From Panax quinquefolius (lineage: Eukaryota > Streptophyta > Magnoliopsida > Apiales > Araliaceae): 64,000 bases of DNA. The notes under the pieces were generated by a model that did not search any database, was not told the origin of the DNA, and saw nothing but the letters and a program-made list of their open reading frames with translations. The DNA lies in the NCBI GenBank assembly GCA_020205615.1, contig CM035170.1:38414143-38478142 (forward strand), in the 5' to 3' direction. This document shows positions 62,501-64,000 of this stretch, piece after piece. Position 1 is the first letter of the stretch. The number at the start of each line of letters is the position of its first letter. A program made the position numbers and the translations under genes.

Positions 62501-63470
62501 ACTAGGTTTGATTGAAGATTTTAGTTCAATCAACAAGTTGATGGTTTATAAATAATTTAGTACAAATGTTATCACCGAGCATCCAATTCCAATACAAAGT
62601 TAAGATATTGATATTTGTGCAACTATAGGTAAAGCGAAAAAGAAATATTTTGGTATGCAAGTACAAAGTTCGCTAGGTAAACAGGAGTCTGGTAACCCTG
62701 TGTTGGACTAAATATCTTGTTTTTTGGGATTATCTTTTCTCTTGCAATTATGTGTTCCTATTAAATAGAAAAAGAGAAGAAAGTAGACTATCTTCCTGTT
62801 CAAATTCACTTACACCTCATAGTGAGAGAGTGAAAGTATATTTTTAGCCTTTTTACCTCCAAATGCGCTTCAGGCAGTGGTGATTCTGTTAACATAATTG
62901 AGAAAGAGAAGGATGTGGCCATGTCTTCCATAAATATAATTACTATTCGGAATTTTTCATCTATCTGACGTGGCATTTCATTTCAAACGTGGACAAAAGC
63001 TTTTTTGGAGTTGGGTAGAGATCTTTAGCTGTTGTCTCTCTCATTGCGTAATCTTTAATAGCAAGGGAAAATTATTTCTTGCCTAAGTTAACAAGATGCT
63101 GCAGTTGTTTGTTTGGGATTGGGGAGAGATCAATTGGAGTGCTACTTATAAAAATGCTGTCTATAAAGCAGAATCTTTCTAAGGGACCTAGAAGGATTAT
63201 TGAGCTTGGCATTTTTTGGGCTGTTGTATTTCGAACTTCTCATTTTCCAATGCAGGGAAGAAGATTGTTAAGATCGAGAGCAGCAGACAGAAGAATAGCA
63301 TGGGACAGGTAAAATCTTCCAAACGCAACAGGTCTTCTGGGTTGGAACTTAAGCTTGACGAATTGCGAAGGGAACTTTCCTCCATTCATGGTGGAATATT
63401 TCCTCACTCTGTATTATCTACTCAACAAATAGGCATGCTAAGCACTCAGAAGCCTATATCTATGGAACAG
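14771..63470 (+). CDS. RECQL2: RecQ-family DNA helicase, 3' half of gene (RECQL2-like), ten exons
   Basis: Joined exons 14771-14807, 14887-14920, 17814-17866, 17941-18018, 18194-18259, 19296-19362, 19474-19527, 25841-25948, 54692-54756 and 63256-63470 keep one frame except across the last gap. RecQ enzymes are 3'-5' ATP-dependent DNA helicases acting in the nucleus in recombination and repair. The visible part has the end of helicase lobe 2 ([17 protein letters not shown]), motif VI ([11 protein letters not shown]), the zinc-binding cluster (YCQ, ECRR, MCDNC), RQC-type segments and a basic tail (LSTQQIG, TQKPIS). The wording fits plant RECQL2 better than RECQL3, 4 or 5. Helicase lobe 1 lies left of the window and the last exons lie to the right. 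A short exon expected between 54756 and 63256 was not found. Introns include 28,743 and 8,499 bp. No stop or frameshift was seen in any exon. Confidence 0.9.
14887..14920 (+). CDS. RECQL2: RECQL2-like exon: motif V ([12 protein letters not shown])
   Basis: Acceptor CTTACAG, donor GTTAGT; only 79 bp of intron precede it. It encodes [11 protein letters not shown] plus one base of the next Val codon. This is RecQ motif V. Confidence 0.92.
14921..17813. other. Helicase intron, 2.9 kb, with MITE and simple repeats
   Basis: Contains a candidate MITE (15112-15355), a short (TA)n at about 15967-15985, A/T-rich stretches, a CT-rich tract (about 16500-16605) and LTR-like unassigned sequence around 17070-17500. 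No gene was recognised. Confidence 0.6.
15112..15355. mobile_element. Candidate MITE with GTTTGGTTA ends
   Basis: GCTTGTTTGGTTAG on the left and GTAACCAAACAAACC on the right are imperfect inverted partners around about 220 bp of non-coding DNA with further internal inverted similarity (GGGCGTTTGATGC against GCACCACACC is weak). No clear target duplication, so family and borders are tentative. Confidence 0.45.
17814..17866 (+). CDS. RECQL2: RECQL2-like exon: [17 protein letters not shown]
   Basis: Acceptor CCTTTAG, donor GTTTTC. Two bases complete Val, then [17 protein letters not shown], the segment leading into motif VI. The next exon begins with ESGRAGRDG, so the Q-ESGRAGRD join is exact. 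Confidence 0.93.
17941..18018 (+). CDS. RECQL2: RECQL2-like exon: helicase motif VI
   Basis: Acceptor GTTCCAG, donor GTAAAA. Encodes [18 protein letters not shown] followed by RPADAPRQ. The two arginines of motif VI that contact ATP are present. Confidence 0.95.
18194..18259 (+). CDS. RECQL2: RECQL2-like exon: start of zinc-binding domain
   Basis: Acceptor CACTCAG, donor GTGTGA. Encodes [15 protein letters not shown] then DIIRYCQ. The Cys of RYCQ is the first zinc ligand of the RecQ zinc-binding domain. Confidence 0.93.
18918..19053 (+). repeat. Four tandem copies of a 34-bp unit
   Basis: Units at 18918, 18952, 18986 and 19020, each of the form GGGGATT(C)TAGGATAATTC then TAGAGGCATGATTAT. 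A TATA-rich stretch (TATGTATATATAGAGAG) follows. The block may belong to an old LTR inside the helicase intron. Confidence 0.9.
19296..19362 (+). CDS. RECQL2: RECQL2-like exon: [18 protein letters not shown]
   Basis: Acceptor CATGGCAG, donor GTAGTA. Encodes [19 protein letters not shown] then DCN plus one base. Contains two further zinc-ligand cysteines (EC and DC). Confidence 0.94.
19474..19527 (+). CDS. RECQL2: RECQL2-like exon: [17 protein letters not shown]
   Basis: Acceptor TGTTTCAG, donor GTATAT. The split codon reads GAG (Glu) where I would expect Gly, then [22 protein letters not shown] supplies the last zinc ligands. The split codon is the only odd residue. Confidence 0.92.
19528..20494. 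other. Helicase intron, first part
   Basis: AT-rich intron sequence without recognised genes or element ends. Confidence 0.5.
20495..20548. repeat. (TG)n(TA)n microsatellite
   Basis: GTGTGTG followed by about 22 TA units. Confidence 0.95.
20563..21790 (-). mobile_element. LTR-like region with tandem repeats
   Basis: On the minus strand there is a TATA-like CCTATAAATACC (about 21270-21281), followed in the transcribed direction by an A-rich leader and then four ~65-bp repeats. The right side holds ~20-bp repeats (CGGGCCTACTTGTGTACTT type, 21715-21775). This resembles an LTR promoter region, but clear TG...CA ends and a target duplication were not found. Confidence 0.4.
20895..21150 (+). repeat. 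Four tandem copies of a ~65-bp unit
   Basis: ATCTTGAGGC recurs at about 20895, 20960, 21024 and 21091, each followed by GGAGAC(T/C)AAGT(A/G)TGG and CTCCATGGAGGCT-like sequence. Copies differ by substitutions and small indels. Confidence 0.88.
23178..23780 (-). pseudogene. Captured C2H2 zinc-finger gene fragment (ZAT-like)
   Basis: The minus strand reads [20 protein letters not shown], then [14 protein letters not shown], a TAG, and [12 protein letters not shown]. CxxC, the GHMRCHP histidines and the WRGI(Q)PP tail are typical of plant EAR-class ZAT2/ZAT3-like repressors, nuclear DNA-binding proteins. The TAG at 23550-23552 replaces the Gln usually found in WRGIQPP (CAG to TAG), so the frame is broken. 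Downstream the frame stays open to about 23178 ([29 protein letters not shown]). The 5' end is missing. It is a MULE-borne fragment. Confidence 0.8.
23800..24235 (-). pseudogene. Captured PPR gene fragment (P-class, N-terminal)
   Basis: The minus strand gives [45 protein letters not shown], then after a frameshift near 23990 [46 protein letters not shown]. This is the N-terminal pre-repeat and first repeats of a P-class pentatricopeptide protein. The frameshift and absence of the remaining repeats make it a captured pseudogene. It differs from the PPR at 7990-8800. Confidence 0.78.
24640..24905. repeat. ATGTACAT-rich tract and 51-bp direct repeat
   Basis: 24630-24690 is built from ATGTATAT/ATGTACAT words, partly palindromic. 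At 24792 and 24843 GACATGAA(T/G)GC(G/C)GTT recurs with about 40 bp of similar sequence (TATTATC.(T/C)ACAATGG.TAGA), a 51-bp spacing. No element ends were identified. Confidence 0.7.
24906..25840. other. Helicase intron, last part of the 6.3-kb intron
   Basis: No gene or element recognised. Ends in a T-rich acceptor GGTTTTCAG at 25832-25840. Confidence 0.5.
25841..25948 (+). CDS. RECQL2: RECQL2-like exon: start of RQC region
   Basis: Acceptor GTTTTCAG, donor GTAAGT. Completes a Gly codon, then [20 protein letters not shown] and [15 protein letters not shown]. This is the first helix-turn part of the RQC winged-helix region. The donor begins the 28.7-kb intron. Confidence 0.93.
25949..26227. 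other. Start of the 28.7-kb helicase intron
   Basis: Ordinary intron sequence up to a hAT-type MITE. Confidence 0.5.
26228..26765. mobile_element. hAT-type MITE
   Basis: Ends CATAGTTGT and ACAACTATG are perfect inverted partners. The 8-bp flanks GACGCGTA (26220-26227) and GACGCATA (26766-26773) differ at one base, fitting a hAT target duplication. GC-rich clusters with TAGGCG and CGCCTAGGCG lie near both ends. Non-coding. Confidence 0.8.
26766..28064. other. Helicase intron, unassigned
   Basis: About 1.3 kb with no gene, no element ends and no tandem repeat that I can support. Confidence 0.5.
28065..30020. mobile_element. hAT-type non-autonomous element, split by a MULE
   Basis: Left end CAGTGACGAACC and right end GGTTCCGCCCCCCCTG are rough inverted partners. 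The 8-bp target duplication ATTTGATT is perfect (28057-28064 and 30021-30028). Without the nested MULE (28444-29878) and its duplication the element is about 510 bp. No coding sequence. Confidence 0.8.
28444..29878. mobile_element. MULE, non-autonomous, nested in the hAT element
   Basis: Left GACTAAATGACACTTTTATC and right GACAGAAATGTCAATTAGCC are inverted partners; arms continue for about 120 bp with shared AAAGTCGTCCCTAAAGTTT and GGCAAATTGGTGTCAATTCT. Flanks TAAAAGGAA (28435-28443) and TAAAAGAAA (29879-29887) are a 9-bp duplication with one difference. The interior (28720-29460) is CCA-rich and could be captured DNA, but I recognise no gene. Confidence 0.87.
30029..30727. other. Helicase intron with a weak gag-like reading frame
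   Basis: The + frame at 30203-30430 contains [21 protein letters not shown], a little like the zinc-knuckle and GYP-W motif of copia gag. It is too short and divergent to call. Confidence 0.3.
30728..30909 (-). mobile_element. 3' LTR of a copia element
   Basis: TGTTGAGAAAGAG at the left and CTACCAACA at the right give TGTTG/CAACA ends. The adjoining CATCCCCTCAA is, on the minus strand, the polypurine tract TTGAGGGGATG. The minus strand has a TATA-like CCTATATAAAGG (30790-30801). 182 bp. Confidence 0.75.
30910..31960 (-). pseudogene. Copia polyprotein 3' end (reverse transcriptase tail and RNase H)
   Basis: Minus-strand frames read [66 protein letters not shown], then [20 protein letters not shown] with HIEVDC. 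This is the canonical end of a Ty1/copia pol (RNase H motif DADWA, KKQ). Further right are broken RT-like frames up to about 31960. The element lacks its 5' LTR, gag, integrase and most of RT. Confidence 0.83.
32519..35577 (-). pseudogene. hAT transposase, heavily decayed
   Basis: Minus-strand pieces in order, right to left: [20 protein letters not shown] with [147 protein letters not shown] (the hAT C-terminal dimerisation motif); [20 protein letters not shown]; then an acidic tail (32519-32640). Many stops and frameshifts. The right terminus is intact: TTTTAGAACACTG at 35565-35577 (inverted CAGTGTTCTAAAA). The left terminus was not found. Confidence 0.85.
35655..36414. mobile_element. hAT MITE with CAGTGTTCTA ends
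   Basis: Ends CAATGTTCTAAA and TTTTTAGAACACTG are inverted partners, and the 8-bp target duplication ATTAACGT is perfect (35647-35654 and 36415-36422). GCGCTAGGCGGG and CCGCCTAGCGCCTAGGCC clusters sit just inside the ends. Its termini match the right end of the hAT transposase remnant 77 bp to the left, so it is probably a derivative of that family. Confidence 0.9.
36522..37882. mobile_element. MULE with tandemly duplicated terminal repeats
   Basis: Ends GGGAAAAAACACATTTA and TAAATGTGCTTTTTCCC are inverted partners; the 10-bp target duplication GTTAAAATAT is perfect (36512-36521 and 37883-37892). On each side the terminal repeat is present twice in tandem (left units about 36522-36669 and 36671-36800; right units about 37600-37733 and 37736-37882). 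The middle holds AT-rich non-coding DNA. It is inserted in LTR-like element B. Confidence 0.92.
40500..40876. mobile_element. Right-end remnant of a further MULE
   Basis: GACGGAATGACCCAATTAAA, then GTACAGTGAGGTAACTGCTA and GTTTTGCC at 40876 resemble the right terminal repeats of the MULEs at 514-5028 and 7391-9697. The left partner was not found, so borders and duplication cannot be confirmed. Confidence 0.5.
41009..41581 (-). repeat. 3' LTR of the Tat element
   Basis: TGTTAACGCCAAGATC at the left, TATCACTGACA at the right; 573 bp. It matches 54003-54574. In the first 240 bases I count about ten differences, mostly C/T or G/A; the middle has more substitutions and indels. Confidence 0.93.
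41988..44358 (+). pseudogene. Antisense extra ORF (aORF) of the Tat element, Transposase_28-like with coiled coil
   Basis: Starts ATG at 41988 ([14 protein letters not shown]). Pieces in order: [40 protein letters not shown] and [20 protein letters not shown] (the plant putative gypsy-type domain, PF04195-like), KGWFYIKGP, a Pro/Glu-rich linker (42960-43200), a Ser/Pro-rich part, then a long coiled coil (43790-44250). Two probable introns: 42821-42903 (GTAAGT...TTGTAG) and 43689-43768 (GTAAAT...GCGCAG). Frame breaks occur near 42110, 42620 and 43190, and a TGA replaces a likely Trp near 42930. Its role in Tat elements is unknown; it lies between pol and the 3' LTR, opposite to gag-pol. Confidence 0.78.
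44690..45065 (+). repeat. Tandem repeats (~100-120 bp, four copies) in the Tat 3' region
   Basis: TACCATCGAATGGTCA, GAGTCCA(C)CC...CCTCCTTAC and GTTTGCCTACC recur four times. Copies 2 and 4 also share GACAAATTCATAAGGACCAC. Later copies are shortened by small deletions. Tandem repeats in this position are known from Ogre/Tat elements and can seed satellites. Confidence 0.88.
45070..49110 (-). pseudogene. Tat element pol (protease, RT, RNase H, integrase), decayed
   Basis: Minus-strand landmarks: [22 protein letters not shown] (47990-48139), then in another frame [10 protein letters not shown] and [11 protein letters not shown], then [20 protein letters not shown]; catalytic VVDDMII near 47740; an RNase H-side string [11 protein letters not shown] (46990-47045); integrase string [20 protein letters not shown] (45740-45800). 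Domain order protease-RT-RNase H-integrase is that of Ty3/gypsy. Frames change every 50-150 bases, mostly through one- or two-base losses, so no intact product is possible. Confidence 0.83.
49111..50068 (-). pseudogene. Tat gag, C-terminal part
   Basis: The minus strand reads [43 protein letters not shown], a typical Tat/gypsy gag capsid stretch, followed by broken frames toward 49111. It is separated from the N-terminal gag part by inserted element D. An in-frame TGA stands where a Trp is expected just before WKAMM. Confidence 0.75.
50069..53033 (+). mobile_element. LTR-like element D, nested in gag of the Tat element
   Basis: About 3 kb of non-coding sequence interrupts gag and ends GGGGTGTTACA, similar to the ends of A, B and C. 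The left part (50080-50130, ...CAAGAAAAGGTGCAAACCCTA) matches element C just around its donor-like site (57060-57085), so D lacks most of the upstream promoter part present in C. It has the same ~215-bp hairpin repeats (50440-51170), then an AT-rich part and the 3' section. No clean target duplication was found; right flank TGCCT. Confidence 0.6.
50440..51170 (+). repeat. ~215-bp degenerate subrepeats with hairpins (element D)
   Basis: About four copies, each with GGTCAAA...TTGACCG(G/A).CATGACC and a hairpin. Perfect stems: GTTTTCTGG/CCAGAAAAC at 50685-50693 and 50699-50707; TTCTGGGT/ACCCAGAA at 50906-50913 and 50915-50922. Later copies keep GAAACTCAAGAACA. Homologous to 57385-58110 in element C. 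Confidence 0.7.
53036..53650 (-). pseudogene. Tat gag, N-terminal part
   Basis: The minus strand from about 53650 reads [20 protein letters not shown] then [20 protein letters not shown], followed by an Arg/Ser/Pro-rich linker, and later [18 protein letters not shown] with IKDTLERRH at 53036-53110. The coiled-coil start and basic linker fit Tat-type gag. It stops at the junction with element D. Confidence 0.75.
53651..54002. other. Tat 5' leader with primer-binding-site-like sequence
   Basis: Between gag and the 5' LTR. On the minus strand TTAGCGCTAGAAGGAGGG follows the LTR end TTAACA directly (about 53985-54002), resembling a primer-binding site with one altered base. A plus-strand frame at 53732-53977 has no recognised domain. 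Confidence 0.55.
54003..54574 (-). repeat. 5' LTR of the Tat element
   Basis: TGTTAATGCCAAGATC at the left, ACGGCCCACCA at the right; 572 bp, followed by the CTTGT duplication. Partner of 41009-41581. Confidence 0.93.
54692..54756 (+). CDS. RECQL2: RECQL2-like exon: RQC segment [14 protein letters not shown]
   Basis: Acceptor ATGAATCAG, donor GTAAGC. Completes Gly, then [20 protein letters not shown] and L. This is the DE-x-L-x-x-LI-x-LI-x-x-x-L helix of the RQC winged helix. It lies only 117 bp after the Tat element's LTR. Confidence 0.9.
55084..55921. mobile_element. MULE-like element split by a MITE
   Basis: Left CTTAAATACACTTTAAACCT and right ACTTTAAAGTGTATTTAAG-type ends are inverted, and both arms share CATTAA.(C/G)(A/T)TTAATGTCT and ACCTTTTGGC. 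Inner direct similarity also occurs (TTTTTAAGGGTATATATTG and CACACACTAATCA on both sides of the MITE). The target duplication could not be set. Non-coding. Confidence 0.65.
55354..55611. mobile_element. 258-bp MITE of the 5718-7266 family
   Basis: Starts GGGTAAAATACAAAGTCGAC and ends GTCGACTTTGCATTTTACCC. The 10-bp target duplication TCCAAATATA is perfect (55344-55353 and 55612-55621). Its arms match the outer ~110 bp of the foldback element at 5718-7266, so it is an internally deleted relative. Confidence 0.93.
55922..56255. other. Helicase intron, unassigned
   Basis: About 330 bp between two elements; no exon recognised, including the missing exon expected in this intron. Confidence 0.45.
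56560..56670 (+). repeat. Cluster of telomere-like CCCTAA words
   Basis: AACCCTAA-type words occur at least seven times in about 110 bp, including CCCTAAACCCTAA. Spacing is irregular, so this is not a telomere array; the words resemble telo-box sites common near plant promoters. Confidence 0.7.
57385..58110 (+). repeat. ~210-bp degenerate subrepeats with hairpins (element C)
   Basis: Four copies. Stems: TTTCTGGGT/ACCCAGAAA (57422-57430 and 57432-57440), GTTTTTTGGAA/TTCCAGAAAAC with one wobble (57629-57639 and 57641-57651), TTTCTAGGT/ACCTAGAAA (57840-57848 and 57850-57858), and GTTCTT/AAGAAC (58052-58057 and 58065-58070). The third copy shows a paired change relative to the first. Confidence 0.8.
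58190..58760 (+). repeat. AT-rich tandem repeats, ~140-150 bp, about four copies
   Basis: The block AAATATTTTAAGTTATAA then ATGACTTTTAATATTTTGA and CATTAATATTTGAATATTAA recurs four times with indels. Element D has similar AT-rich sequence at 51190-51660. Confidence 0.75.
58786..59230. mobile_element. Truncated MULE end with captured gene piece
   Basis: 58798-58920 (TGCACTCCAAACCAAAAAAG, then AACCGGTCAAAAGTGACCGG and CTAAGG) matches the inner part of the left terminal repeat of the Pack-MULE at 22370-24497. The outermost ~45 bp and the opposite inverted end were not found. A CT-rich stretch and a calmodulin-like fragment follow. Confidence 0.65.
59069..59221 (+). pseudogene. Captured calmodulin-like (CML) gene fragment, one EF hand
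   Basis: The + strand reads [39 protein letters not shown] then [15 protein letters not shown]. DxNKNGxIxxxEL is an EF-hand calcium loop, and LGEKCSV is typical of the CML23/CML24 group, small calcium sensors. Only the third EF hand and its surroundings remain; it lies next to a MULE terminal repeat, so it was probably captured. Confidence 0.75.
59640..59722 (+). repeat. 39-bp tandem repeat, two copies
   Basis: GATGG(G/C)CACAGAACAGAGCA then TGAACAGAGCA(T/C)GAAGT appears twice in a row; ACAGAGCA(T/C)GA also repeats inside each unit. Confidence 0.88.
61612..61673 (+). other. Conserved terminal micro-exon of LTR-like element C
   Basis: After the acceptor-like AACATTTCAG, 62 bases read (A)[19 protein letters not shown] then TAG. 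Same length, phase and KDKGK core as 3701-3762 in element A. Preceded by TTCACCCTTGCTTAAA, also present in A as CTCACTCTTGCTTAAA. Confidence 0.45.
61940..62096 (+). repeat. 78-bp tandem repeat, two copies
   Basis: TTGGACACACT(T/G)GGGCATATATATAT then TTTTCAATT(A/T)ATTTCACT and GAGTAAAATTTTTAGGTGGT, at 61940 and again at 62018. Confidence 0.9.
62097..63255. other. Helicase intron before the last visible exon
   Basis: No element ends and no gene recognised. Ends in acceptor CCAATGCAG at 63247-63255. Confidence 0.5.
63256..63470 (+). CDS. RECQL2: RECQL2-like exon: C-terminal tail
   Basis: Acceptor CCAATGCAG, donor GTAGTG. Completes a Gly codon, then [60 protein letters not shown] and [11 protein letters not shown]. 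The basic linker followed by [11 protein letters not shown] and VLSTQQIG is characteristic of plant RECQL2 tails. The frame continues beyond the window. Confidence 0.93.
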
Positions 63471-64000
63471 GTAGTGCCTTGACACCTTTATCCTTCTGTC
63501 TTAATTATTGACTACCTTTTCGCTTTTTTAATTGTCTTATTTTATTTTGTTTGGGCAAAGCATTCCTTAGCGATGTTATACTTTATGATCAATGGGAAGT
63601 GTAACTAATGTGGTAATATTAAAGAAAGGATTTTCATTTTCTTTTCTTTTGTTTGGACAAAGCATTCCTTAACAATACTCTACTTTATGATCAATGGGAA
63701 GTGTATTTAGTGTTGTATCATAGTTGAAAGGAACGTATTAAACACAGACATACATATTGCATATTAAGCGGGTTGCACAAAATTCTGCTCGAATTAATAG
63801 TAAGCGGGTTCCATATTCATGAGAGAGAAACTTGTAGAACTAACAAATTTACTTGTCGTAATAACTATTCCCTGTATATATATTAAGGAAAGGAAGATGG
63901 TAAATGGTACTCTATAATTTCCACGATGAAACTATTTTGTCTACACTCTACACTTGTAAATCCTTGCATTTGCCTTGACAAAGACGCCCTAGATTTTTCT
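63471..64000 (+). other. Intron after the last visible exon, with a direct repeat
   Basis: TTTGTTTGG(G/A)CAAAGCATTCCTTA and ACTTTATGATCAATGGGAAG occur at about 63547-63600 and 63649-63702, about 102 bp apart. No further exon was recognised before the window ends. Confidence 0.65.

Overview
This is nuclear DNA from a flowering plant, very probably a eudicot. It is AT-rich, the one host gene has short GT-AG exons, and almost everything else is plant-type transposon DNA: Mutator-like elements (MULEs), hAT elements, copia, Tat-type and other LTR elements, and a LINE. I cannot name the species.

The host gene runs on the + strand and fills the window from inside. Ten exons between 14771 and 63470 encode the second half of a RecQ DNA helicase. 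They cover the end of the helicase core, motif VI ([11 protein letters not shown]), the zinc-binding Cys cluster, the RQC winged-helix region and part of the C-terminal tail. The order and wording fit plant RECQL2 (WRN-like). Upstream exons lie left of base 1 and the last exons lie right of base 64000. Every exon seen is open and has usable splice sites, so the gene looks functional despite introns of 2.9, 6.3, 28.7 and 8.5 kb. One expected short exon between 54756 and 63256 was not found.

Layout: 1-14770 is the end of a very large intron. It holds a Pack-MULE (514-5028) split by an LTR element, a MULE-type inverted-repeat element with a huge ATT microsatellite (5718-7266), a Pack-MULE carrying PPR and MPP10 gene pieces (7391-9697), a short inverted-repeat element, a copia LTR and a dead LINE. 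14771-25948 holds eight exons, a third Pack-MULE (22370-24497, zinc-finger and PPR pieces) and several tandem repeats. 25949-54691 is the 28.7-kb intron. It contains hAT elements with perfect 8-bp target duplications, a nested MULE, a copia 3' end, a degraded hAT transposase, a large LTR remnant interrupted by a hAT and a MULE, and a complete 13.6-kb Tat-lineage retrotransposon (41009-54574, target duplication CTTGT) with an antisense extra ORF. 54757-63255 holds a MULE with a small MITE inside and a 5.6-kb LTR-like element (56256-61888, target duplication GAAAG), itself carrying a MULE end with a calmodulin-like gene piece.

The most notable points are the gene-capturing MULEs, a family of large LTR-like elements with hairpin-bearing ~210-bp subrepeats and a conserved 20-residue terminal reading frame ending in a KDKGK-type tail, and the size of the helicase introns. 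I saw no CRISPR array, operon or bacterial feature.
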